The notes beneath the pieces are model-generated. The model worked only from the letters and a program-made list of their open reading frames with translations, was not told the origin of the DNA and did not search any database. Source: Streptomyces sp. ISL-98 (GTDB taxonomy: Bacteria > Actinomycetota > Actinomycetes > Streptomycetales > Streptomycetaceae). Taken from it: a stretch of DNA of 64,000 nucleotides. The stretch spans positions 1-64,000 of the forward strand of contig NZ_JAGGPB010000025.1 of assembly GCF_018614055.1 (NCBI RefSeq), in the 5' to 3' direction. Positions 33,997 through 41,402 of this stretch are shown here, one piece after another. The translations under genes and the position numbers were made by a program. Every line of letters starts with the position of its first letter. The first letter of the stretch is position 1.

Positions 33997-36711
33997 ATGC
34001 TGCAAGGGCGAACCGCGGAGCGAGACCGGATAGACCAGATGCTCGTCGGCGCTCGTCGGGGAACAAGCAGCGCCCTGCTGATCCACGGCGAGGCGGGGAT
34101 CGGCAAGACCTCGCTGCTCGACTACGCAGTCGAGCGCGCGGAGGGCATGCGCGTGCTGCGTGTCGAGGGCATCGAGTCAGAGATGGAGCTCGCCTTCGGA
34201 GGGCTGCACCAGCTGTTCCTGCCAGTGATGGACGTCCTCGACGTACTGCCGGGTCCGCAGGCCGCAGCCATGAGGGCTGTCTTCGGGCTCACCGAAGACG
34301 TGGTGCGTGATCGCTTCACCGTCGGCCTCGCCGTGCTCACCATGCTGTCGGAGGCCGCCGGCGAGGGCCCGCTCCTCTGCCTGGTCGATGATGCGCAGTG
34401 GCTCGACCAGGCGTCGGTGGATGTGTTGACCTTCGCCACTCGCAGGCTGCGGGCCGAGGGCATTGTGATGATCTTCGCTGTCCGCGACGGGGCCCGCGGC
34501 GCCGTCGTGAACGGACTTCCTGGGCTATCCGTCGAAGGCCTTGACCGGGCGTCAGCCGCGACGCTCGTCCAGGGCCTTCCTCCCTACGTCATGGAAAGGA
34601 TCATCGAGGAGGCGCAGGGCAACCCGCTGGCCCTCATCGAGCTGTCCGCCGTGCTCACCCCGGCGCAGCGCGCCGGGCATCTGAGCCCGCTGGCGCTGCC
34701 CGAGGCGTCGTCCCCGCTGCCGAGCCGGATTCAGGACGCGTTTCTGGAGCAGATCGGCCGCCTTCCCGAAGCCACCCAGGTGATGCTGCTCGTGGCCGCC
34801 GCGGATGACACCGGAGATCTCGCCCTGGTGCTGAGGGCCGCCGACCGGTTCGGCGCCGCAATTGAGGACCTGGAACCGGCCGAACGCTCCGGGCTCGTAT
34901 TCCTGTCCGGGGCGGTGGTGCGCTTCCGGCACCCACTGGTCCGATACGCCGCCTATCAGGGGGCCCCGCTCGCCAGGCGCATTGCCGCTCACAAGGCGCT
35001 GGCGGAGGTGCTGGACACCGTCCGGGACGCGCACCGGCGGGCCTGGCATCTGGCTGCTGCGTCGACAGGCCCGGACGAACGGGTCGCCGACGAACTCGAG
35101 AGGGTTGCCGAGTGGGCCGGCAGCAGACAGGCGATGGCGTCCGCGTCCGCCGCCTACGAGCGTGCCGCCCAGCTCACGGCGGACCCGCAAAGGCGGGCGC
35201 GCCGCCTCATCTGCGCGGCTCAGAAGGCCAGTGACGCCGGTCAGGACGAGCGGTGCGGCGCGCTGGCCGACCAGGTGACGCTCCCTCTCCACGATCCGGG
35301 CATGACAGCGAGCTTCGCCCGCATACGGGCAGTCGTCGAGCTGGGCTACGGCAGACCGGAAACCGCCGGCCGCATCTTGGTCGAATGCGCAGACCTCATC
35401 GGCCCCAGCAGCCCTGGCAGCCCCGGCAGCCCCGGCAGCCCCGGCGATCTTGCCTCTCTCCTGGTCGACGCGATCCACGCGGCCTTCTCCTCGGGCAACG
35501 CCGACCTGATCGCCGATGTCGGGGCCCGCGCCCCGGACCTGCCTGTACTCGCCGTACCCGCCCGCCTGTTCGCCGGAGACGTACCCGGATCACTCGACGC
35601 CCTTCATGACCTGGTGCGAATCAGCCGTCATCCCGATGCCGCGGTCATGGACCGGCTGATGACTGGCATTTACTGCCAACTGGCCGCCGACCATGCGGCC
35701 GCGTACGAGGTCGCCGTCGCGTCGGTCGCCCAGTGCCGGGAGCAAGGCATCGGCGGCTGGCTGCCCACGACTCTGCACCTGCTCGCCCAGGCGGAGCTGG
35801 CCCTCGGCCGACACGAGGAGGCGTACGCGCATGCCGCCGAGGGACTGCGGCTTGCCGAGTACTACGACCTGGCGCACCGAGCCGCCCACCTGCGGGCCGC
35901 CCTGGCGACGCTGGCCGCCATCCAGGGACTGGATGAGCAGAGCCGCAGCCTGGCGGAGGAGGCCCTGGAATACACGCGTCCGCGCGACGTCGGACGGGGT
36001 ACAGCAGACGCCCTGTGGGCGCTGGGACTGCTTGAACTCGGCCTCGGGCGGGCGGAGGCGGCTCTGGAGCTGCTGGAATCGGCGCAGAAGGAAGTGGGCC
36101 ACGCGCTGCTGGCCCTGTTCCTGCTGCCCGATCTTGTCGAGGCGGCAGTGCGTACCGGCCGTCCCGAGCGGGCGAAGGAACCAGCGCGTCTGCTGGAGGA
36201 ATGGGCGACCGCCGTACATCAACCTGCCCTCACTGCCCTGACCCGCCGATGTCTGGCCCTGACCAGTGCGGATGAGGAGGCCGAGCTGCACTTCGCGACA
36301 GCCGTGCGCCTCCACGAGAGCGGCAACGACTTCGAACGGGCCCGCACTGAGCTGCTTTACGGGGAGTGGCTGCGCCGCCTGCGGCGCATGATCGATGCCC
36401 GCGACCACCTGCGTGAGGCGCTGGATATCTTCGAGAAGCTCGGCGCCCGGCCCTGGGCCGACCGGGCCCGGGCGGAACTTCGGGCCGCAGGCGAGAGCAC
36501 TGCTCCGACCAGTCTTGCGGACAGACGGATCAGCCGGTTGAGCCCGCAGGAACGCGAAGTCGTACGGCTGGCCGCCACCGGAGCAACCAACCGTGAGATC
36601 GCCACGCAGCTGTTTCTGAGTCACCGCACGGTCGGGCACCACCTGTACCGCGCCTTCCCCAAGCTGGGCATCACGTCCCGCAATGAACTCGCCGCGCTGC
36701 TGGGCTCATGA
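33997..36711 (+). CDS. Large LuxR-family (LAL) ATP-binding transcriptional regulator
   Basis: A 904-residue LAL-type regulator. The N-terminal STAND/AAA domain has the P-loop ALLIHGEAGIGKTSLLDYAV (about residues 26-45) and Walker B LLCLVDDAQWLDQASVDVL. The central 500 residues are TPR-like alpha helices (GLDEQSRSLAEEALEYT, LGRAEAALELLESA). The C-terminal LuxR helix-turn-helix is LSPQEREVVRLAATGATNRE with IATQLFLSHRTVGHHLYRAF. Such proteins act as ATP-dependent activators, often of secondary metabolism or sugar pathways. An unusual GSPGSPGSPG repeat sits at about residues 471-480. ATG 33997 lies 12 bases after the previous gene. It converges on the GNAT gene with a 6-base overlap of the ends. 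No biosynthetic cluster is adjacent. Confidence 0.93.
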   Translation: MLQGRTAERDRIDQMLVGARRGTSSALLIHGEAGIGKTSLLDYAVERAEGMRVLRVEGIESEMELAFGGLHQLFLPVMDVLDVLPGPQAAAMRAVFGLTEDVVRDRFTVGLAVLTMLSEAAGEGPLLCLVDDAQWLDQASVDVLTFATRRLRAEGIVMIFAVRDGARGAVVNGLPGLSVEGLDRASAATLVQGLPPYVMERIIEEAQGNPLALIELSAVLTPAQRAGHLSPLALPEASSPLPSRIQDAFLEQIGRLPEATQVMLLVAAADDTGDLALVLRAADRFGAAIEDLEPAERSGLVFLSGAVVRFRHPLVRYAAYQGAPLARRIAAHKALAEVLDTVRDAHRRAWHLAAASTGPDERVADELERVAEWAGSRQAMASASAAYERAAQLTADPQRRARRLICAAQKASDAGQDERCGALADQVTLPLHDPGMTASFARIRAVVELGYGRPETAGRILVECADLIGPSSPGSPGSPGSPGDLASLLVDAIHAAFSSGNADLIADVGARAPDLPVLAVPARLFAGDVPGSLDALHDLVRISRHPDAAVMDRLMTGIYCQLAADHAAAYEVAVASVAQCREQGIGGWLPTTLHLLAQAELALGRHEEAYAHAAEGLRLAEYYDLAHRAAHLRAALATLAAIQGLDEQSRSLAEEALEYTRPRDVGRGTADALWALGLLELGLGRAEAALELLESAQKEVGHALLALFLLPDLVEAAVRTGRPERAKEPARLLEEWATAVHQPALTALTRRCLALTSADEEAELHFATAVRLHESGNDFERARTELLYGEWLRRLRRMIDARDHLREALDIFEKLGARPWADRARAELRAAGESTAPTSLADRRISRLSPQEREVVRLAATGATNREIATQLFLSHRTVGHHLYRAFPKLGITSRNELAALLGS

Positions 36712-37647
36712 CTCAGGCGCCGAGTAGATCATCCGGATCTGGGCGGTCCGGTAGCCGGCTCGGGCGAACGCGGCGGCCATCGGCGCGTTGCCCGTGTCCG
36801 TGGTGGCCGTGATCAGCTCGGCGCCCGACTCCGCGTGGACACGGGTGATCTCGGCGAGCACGTCGTCGACGTAACCCCGGCCGCGCAACTCGGGGACGAC
36901 GCCCAGGTAGCCGACGTTGCGGTTGTACGGTGTCGCCGACGGGATCGCCAGCCCCGCGACCTCCCCTTCGAGAGTGCGGGCCAGGCGCCACCACTCGCGC
37001 TTGCCCGGGCAGTCGAGGTAGAAGTCCATCTCTTCCCGTGCGGCGACCTCGGCACCCTTGGCGGCCAGGTTCCTGCGGGTCTCGCGGTCCAGGCTGCCCA
37101 CGGCGATCCGCCGGAACACCTGGAGGAACTCCTCGTCCGAGGCCTCGGCGAAGGTGAGCCGGCCGCCGCCGGCCGGGACGCCGGCATCGGGTGTCCACTC
37201 CAGGCGCAGCCGCTCGACCTCGTCGGTGAGCCCGGCCGCCAGCGCGGCATCGCGCCGCCAGGCCAGGGCGGCCGCGACGGCCAGGTCCTCGCGCCAGCCA
37301 TACGGCAGTGTCAGGTTGTAGAGCGGCAGTTTGCTCGCGCCCTGCTCGGCGAAGGCTTTCAGACTCGTGGTCAGCAGCTCGGCCGCGACCGCCGCACGGT
37401 CGGCGACGCAGGCATCGACGTGCAGACAGTCCAGGGCGATTGGGTGCTCACTGCGCGACTGTCCCCACCAAAGGGCCCGGCCCACCACCTGGCCGCCGTC
37501 CTCGGCGATCCAGGTCCACTCGGGCCGGTACATCCCCTGAGCCAGTTCATCGAGATAGCGGTCGGAGGGGATCCAGCTGATGGGTTCGTCGACCGTCACG
37601 GCGGTCACGCGATCGAGGTCGGCCTCGGTCATGGAATGAAACAACAT
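36706..37647 (-). CDS. Tandem GNAT-domain N-acetyltransferase
   Basis: A 313-residue protein with two GNAT-like halves. The C-terminal half is the better conserved: GVVPELRGRGYVDDVLAEIT is the acetyl-CoA pyrophosphate loop, followed by ITATTDTGNAPMAAAFARAG and YRTAQIRMIY. The N-terminal half (DGGQVVGRALWWGQS, IALDCLHVDACVAD) appears degenerate. Double GNATs of this length occur widely in streptomycetes, including antibiotic-modifying and mycothiol-pathway enzymes, but this one has no clear assignment. Its end overlaps the LuxR gene by 6 bases, in convergent orientation. ATG 37647. The DHFR-like gene is 9 bases upstream on the same strand, so the two are co-transcribed. Confidence 0.87.
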   Translation of the reverse strand: MLFHSMTEADLDRVTAVTVDEPISWIPSDRYLDELAQGMYRPEWTWIAEDGGQVVGRALWWGQSRSEHPIALDCLHVDACVADRAAVAAELLTTSLKAFAEQGASKLPLYNLTLPYGWREDLAVAAALAWRRDAALAAGLTDEVERLRLEWTPDAGVPAGGGRLTFAEASDEEFLQVFRRIAVGSLDRETRRNLAAKGAEVAAREEMDFYLDCPGKREWWRLARTLEGEVAGLAIPSATPYNRNVGYLGVVPELRGRGYVDDVLAEITRVHAESGAELITATTDTGNAPMAAAFARAGYRTAQIRMIYSAPES

Positions 37648-37656
37648 GGGGTCTCC

Positions 37657-38226
37657 TCAGTGATTGACGTAAGTCGTGATCGTCGCGCCGGTGTTGAAGA
37701 CCCGGTGGTCGGTCGGCGAGAACTTGGTCAGGTCGAAGGAAGCGCGGAACAGAGGGATACCGGAACCGATGACCATCGGGTAGCGCTTGATGACGAGCTC
37801 GTCGATCTCGCCCATCAACTGACCGGCCAGCGTCCCGCCGCCACACAGCCAGATGTCCATCCCCTCCTGCCGCTTGAGCCGGCGGACGAACTCCACAGGG
37901 TCACCGGAGACGATCTCCACCTGGGGGTCGAGCTGAGTCAGCGTCCGGGAAAACACATACTGTTTGAGGTGGGAGTAGGGGCTGGTGACGCCGATCGCCA
38001 GACCGGGCTCATAAGTGCCGCGCCCCATCAGGACCGTGTCGAATTTCTTGTTCGCCACACCAGCGACGCCGAGCAACTCGCGCGCCTGGACCGGCATGGT
38101 CTCCGGATATTCGGCGAGAATCGCGGCCGCGATATCCCCTTCGAAAGCGAAGAAGTCGAACTGCCCCTCCGGCCCGGCGATGAAGCCGTCGATGCTGGAA
38201 CCTATGTAGTAAGTGAGCTTGCGCAT
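37657..38226 (-). CDS. Dihydrofolate reductase-like (RibD C-terminal) protein
   Basis: A 189-residue DHFR/RibD-C fold protein. The opening YYIGSSIDGFIAGPEG is the family N-terminus. DTVLMGRGTYEPGL and GMDIWLCGGGTLAGQLM bind NADPH, and DELVIKRYPMVIGSGIPLF completes the fold. These proteins are annotated as deaminase-reductases or DHFR-like proteins but rarely reduce folate; the substrate is unknown. It sits 9 bases before the GNAT gene, in one transcription unit. ATG 38226 is clear. Confidence 0.9.
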   Translation of the reverse strand: MRKLTYYIGSSIDGFIAGPEGQFDFFAFEGDIAAAILAEYPETMPVQARELLGVAGVANKKFDTVLMGRGTYEPGLAIGVTSPYSHLKQYVFSRTLTQLDPQVEIVSGDPVEFVRRLKRQEGMDIWLCGGGTLAGQLMGEIDELVIKRYPMVIGSGIPLFRASFDLTKFSPTDHRVFNTGATITTYVNH

Positions 38227-38767
38227 GCAGAAGCCGCTTTCGATAGATGACGACGAAGAAGCGACGGCCGATGATCCGCCGCTGCCCGCTCCTCAACAGA
38301 AGTTGGGGGGACGTCATCGACGGTAGGTCGGCCACGCAGAACCGGCATCGGTCACCCCGACTTAAGATGACCGGCCAGAGCCGTATTCGAGGCCGTCTCG
38401 GCCGGCCGCTCGAACCATCCCGGCTGATCACCCACCCGTGCCACCCGCGACCCGCAAAGTCTCGTGCGGTCATCGACGGGGACGCCATGTTCGGAGCGTC
38501 GGCGCGATCCAGATCGCCGCCGCCCCCCAGCAGCTGGAACTTCGCCGGCACCTCTACCACTCCGGCGGCAAAGACCGCGGGTGACTACGTCGACGTGCTC
38601 CGACACCTTCCGCTCCTCAGCCCCTCCCCTGGGCGACAGCGGTCAAGCCGCGCCGCCCAGGGGAGCCGGCAGGTCCGCCCCCGCGGTATAGACCAGCTCC
38701 CGCGGCAGCAGCCGCGCGGCGGCGTCCGCCTCCCACCCTCGGCAGGGCGTGGATCTCGGCTTCTGAC
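38227..38767. other. Gene-free stretch with a long hairpin
   Basis: About 540 bases between the DHFR-like gene and IS1380 debris. I see no credible gene. It holds a perfect 12-base inverted repeat (CTCCCCTGGGCG at 38624-38635 and CGCCCAGGGGAG at 38654-38665). Confidence 0.4.
38624..38665. terminator. 12-base-stem hairpin near the IS1380 end
   Basis: Perfect arms CTCCCCTGGGCG and CGCCCAGGGGAG with an 18-base loop. It is likely a terminator left from a lost gene. No adjacent gene ends here now. Confidence 0.5.
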
Positions 38768-39400
38768 CTAGCCTCGATCGTTCATGAGTCCCCGTCAGTT
38801 CGCTGATGGGAGCTCGGTGTTTGTGCGGTGCGGTCTCTTCGGGTGCGGGGCAGGCCGAGGACCCGGCCGTCGCGTCGGGTGGGCGCCGAGTTCCACTTCC
38901 CGGGGTGGTGGTGCGGGTTGTCGGGGTGGGTGAAGTGGCTGGTCAGCCGGGGTTCGGCAAGGTGTGGAGCCGGTCGATCGCCTGGGTGAGGACGTCGGTC
39001 CAGGGCCATCGGGCGGGCAGGCGGAGCCAGTGGCGGCGGCCGGTGGTGATGAGTCGTGCGGCGGCGGAGAAGAGGCGGAGCCGGAGTCTTTTGGGTTCCC
39101 AGCGGCGGGTGTCGCCGGTCAGGGCGAGCATCGGCATCCAGGCCAGGAGGTCGAGTGCGAGGGAGACGATCTCCAGCCAGATCTGGTTCTGCGCGGTGTC
39201 GTGCAGGGGAAGGTTGCGCAGGCCGGTGTCGCGGGCGTTTCGGATGCGGTCCTCGCAGCGGGCCCTTCGGCGGTGACGCAGTTCGAGGTCGGCGAGCTGA
39301 CCGCCCTTGGTGTTGGTCGCGAAGCAGGTGAGCCGTAGTCCGTCGAGGTCGGTGAAGCGCAACTGGGCGCCGGGGTGCGGGCGCAGGTAGCCGGGCCGGG
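38768..39400 (-). pseudogene. IS1380-family transposase remnant with one element end
   Basis: The minus strand contains the C-terminal third of an IS1380-type transposase: YLRPHPGAQLRFTDLDGLRL, TCFATNTKGGQLADLELRHR, RRARCEDRIRNARDTGLRNL, PLHDTAQNQIWLEIVSLALD, and finally RWPWTDVLTQAIDRLHTLPN before a stop at 38943. The sequence up to about 38768 (GAACGATCGAGGCTAG on the minus strand) resembles the right end of these elements. Upstream of about 39400 the similarity stops abruptly, so the N-terminal two thirds, including the first catalytic residues, are missing. It is a dead element. Confidence 0.75.
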
Positions 39401-39542
39401 TTCCACCCGCAACGCATTCCAGTCACAACCCTGTCGCATGGCTGAAACCAGTGCGATGCTGTGACAGCGGTGATCCTCCTTCCCCCGGGCAGAGATCCCA
39501 CCCTGGCCCCGCCCGTGTCCTGCCACGTGGCCGGGGCAACGT

Positions 39543-39573
39543 GGCCCCTCCCAGCCTCCCCAAGGGAGGGGCC
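39543..39573 (+). terminator. Hairpin beside the transposase remnant
   Basis: GGCCCCTCCC (39543-39552) and GGGAGGGGCC (39564-39573) pair perfectly with an 11-base loop. It stands 10 bases before a short frame at 39583. Confidence 0.6.
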
Positions 39574-39582
39574 GAGCAGGTC

Positions 39583-39714
39583 ATGGCAGAGCTGCCAACT
39601 GAGGCAGCGCAGTGGGAAATCGCCGCGCTCACCGAGACGGTCTGGGGGGAACCGGAGTCCTGGCCGACGCCTGACGAGCGGCATGACATATGGCGAGGGG
39701 CGCGGGGCCTGTGA
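39583..39714 (+). CDS. Short acidic ORF, possible gene fragment
   Basis: A 43-residue frame: MAELPTEAAQWEIAALTETV, then WGEPESWPTPDERHDIWRGA and RGL. It has plausible amino-acid composition (four tryptophans, acidic) and follows a perfect hairpin. I do not recognise it. It could be the tail of a deleted gene. Confidence 0.3.
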   Translation: MAELPTEAAQWEIAALTETVWGEPESWPTPDERHDIWRGARGL

Positions 39715-39879
39715 CGCGCTCTTTACGACTTGATGCTTATTGATGAGCTGGGTGAACTCTCAAGTGAAGTAAGGAATTGAAGTGGCGCCCCAAATCAAAG
39801 TTTGAGCTCGATTTAATCAAGTCGTTGATTCCCGGCAGGTTCCTTCGACACTGGCAACACCACGTCGCAGAGGGGAATT
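39715..39879. promoter_or_regulatory. AT-richer leader of the orphan small gene
   Basis: This stretch is visibly richer in A and T than its surroundings (for example TTATTGATGAGCTGGG and AAATCAAAGTTTGAG). It probably contains the promoter of the small gene at 39880, preceded by AGAGGGG at 39870-39876. The base composition is foreign to the neighbourhood. Confidence 0.4.
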
Positions 39880-40263
39880 ATGGTCTACTTCCCAGGGACG
39901 GAAATCCTGATCACCAAGGGCCTGATCGCACTCAAAGCCGCTCTGGCAGCCAAGGGCGCGGCGGCGACCGCCATCGCACACCAAGCTGGTACGCACGCGC
40001 TGAGTACGGCGGTGAGCAGCACGCTCTACACCCCGCTCGGCGCAAGTGCCAGCTACGCAGCTACCCACACGGTGGGCGCCAGCTTGGCCCACGCCCTGGC
40101 GCAAGGCGCTACGGCGGGAGCCGGAGCTCTCATGGCCGGCGGAACCATCTATACGGTCGCCGAGGTCGTGGGGTACATGATCAACGAAATGAGAGAGGAC
40201 GGATACAGCGACGCCGAGATCCGGAAGTACTTCCTGGACACGTACGACATCGTCTTTGAATAG
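39880..40263 (+). CDS. Orphan alanine-rich small protein with an acidic C-terminus
   Basis: A 127-residue protein. Residues 10-35 (LITKGLIALKAALAAKGAAA) and about 65-105 (ASLAHALAQGATAGAGALMA, GGTIYTVAEVVGYM) are Ala/Gly-rich and could insert in or pack against membranes. The C-terminus is acidic and amphipathic (MREDGYSDAEIRKYFLDTYD). There is no signal peptide. A good ribosome-binding site (AGAGGGG, 3 bases before ATG) and a normal start support expression. I do not recognise a family. Ala/Gly-rich middles with a charged tail are seen in small phage, toxin or glycine-zipper-type proteins, but I do not assign such a role. It sits beside IS debris and an AT-richer leader, which suggests transfer. 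Confidence 0.6.
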   Translation: MVYFPGTEILITKGLIALKAALAAKGAAATAIAHQAGTHALSTAVSSTLYTPLGASASYAATHTVGASLAHALAQGATAGAGALMAGGTIYTVAEVVGYMINEMREDGYSDAEIRKYFLDTYDIVFE

Positions 40264-40434
40264 CCGTGCCCCTGAAACCAGAGCCCGGAAGCACCAGCAA
40301 CGCCGCGATGGCATGACCCACTGCGCCTCCTCATGCCACGCAGCTGTTTACTCGGGTTGACCAGGAAGCACCGCAGCAGTTCCTCTTGGGCAGTGAGGTG
40401 GCGCCGCGCACAAGTGAAACGCTGCGCGGCTGCA

Positions 40435-40457
40435 AGGGCCCTGAGGATCAGGGCCCT
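40435..40457. terminator. Perfect palindromic hairpin
   Basis: AGGGCCCTGA (40435-40444), GGA loop, TCAGGGCCCT (40448-40457). Ten perfect pairs with a three-base loop, 172 bases after the orphan gene. Confidence 0.65.
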
Positions 40458-40537
40458 CACGACGCAGGCCAGCGGGGGCGGACATGCACTCCCACCCAAG
40501 CCCCAAGGCTCGACTTCTCCCTTGGGAAGCGTCTCTG

Positions 40538-40581
40538 ATTGGCTTAGTGATCCTGAGTGTTCCTCAGGAAGGTGAGCCAAT
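40538..40581. repeat. Two-step inverted repeat
   Basis: Outer arms ATTGGCT (40538-40544) and AGCCAAT (40575-40581) enclose inner arms TCCTGAG (40551-40557) and CTCAGGA (40563-40569). Together they can form a bulged hairpin. The role is unclear: terminator, or end of a lost element. Confidence 0.5.
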
Positions 40582-40762
40582 CGCCTTCGTGCCCTGGTGC
40601 TGAACGACCGGAGTCGTCAGCCCGCGTGGCACGTCCCTCCGGACGCTGGTCGGCAGGTCTCGCGACCTACCGAGGAGGGTGCCCGACGTCGCCTGGGCGC
40701 CGGGCGTGCGCGTCACACTCTGCCACAGGATCACTACGTTTCGCTAATCCGATTGGTGAGCC

Positions 40763-41281
40763 TTACACGTCGATGAGGACCCAACGGCGGCGGCCGCCGT
40801 CCTCCTGGTCGGTGTCCACTCCGCATGAGACCACGCCCAACGCCGCGAGTTCCGCAAGAAGCGTGTCGTCGAGGGGCGCGTGCCCGGGCTGATGGCTCAG
40901 GACGAGGATGAGGGCTTTGTTGTCCTGGTCGGCGAGGTGGAGACTGATGCGGCTTCCTCCGTCTTCAAGAGCTGCGGTGACCAGCCGGGCCGCCAGCTCT
41001 CCCGCAGTGTGCTCCTCGCCGATCCGGTAACCCCATGAGCGCAGCTTGTCGACGGTGTTCCCGCCGGCCTTCGGGGCGGACCACTTGGCTGCCTCGTAAG
41101 TCCAGTTCGCGGCACGGCGGTTCGAAATCCGCGCCCGCAGTCTCGGCTGCACGATCAACGCGGTCTCTGCGTCGGCCTGGTTCTCCGGACGTGGCGGCTC
41201 GACTGGCTTCTTGGGCGGAGGGGGCGTCCTGGGCGGGTAGTCAGGGCGATGCCCCTCCTCGAAGTCCTGAGGTGATGTCAC
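40763..41281 (-). CDS. Conserved hypothetical protein of the actinomycete ATPase-like family
   Basis: A 172-residue protein. A proline-rich N-terminus (YPPRTPPPPKKPVEPPRP) leads to a region with WTYEAAKWSAPKAGGNTVDK, LRSWGY and AGELAARLVTAALEDGGSRI, and then ISLHLADQDNKALILVLSHQ and GVVSCGVDTDQEDGGRRRWV. The layout loosely recalls the small histidine-kinase-like ATP-binding proteins encoded in streptomycete regulatory clusters, but a canonical N-box is not evident. GTG 41281 is preferred because residues before it are not conserved in character. It stands 121 bases upstream of nothing co-oriented and is convergent with the orphan region. The function is unassigned. Confidence 0.65.
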   Translation of the reverse strand: MTSPQDFEEGHRPDYPPRTPPPPKKPVEPPRPENQADAETALIVQPRLRARISNRRAANWTYEAAKWSAPKAGGNTVDKLRSWGYRIGEEHTAGELAARLVTAALEDGGSRISLHLADQDNKALILVLSHQPGHAPLDDTLLAELAALGVVSCGVDTDQEDGGRRRWVLIDV

Positions 41282-41402
41282 AGCGGCCTCCCCGAGGTGG
41301 ACGCGGCCGCGGGCGGCCGTGCCCACCATCGTAGGGGCGCGGGTGGCTGCCGTTCTCCGCTTCTGGGGATCTGGGGTCTACCAGGCGTCGCGGTGGTCCG
41401 GC

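Larger units (their letters stand above)
40264..40762. other. Gene-free stretch with two palindromic structures
   Basis: About 500 bases without a credible gene, containing a perfect 10-base-stem hairpin (40435-40457) and a bulged two-step hairpin (40538-40581). Both may be terminators serving the genes on either side. Confidence 0.4.
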
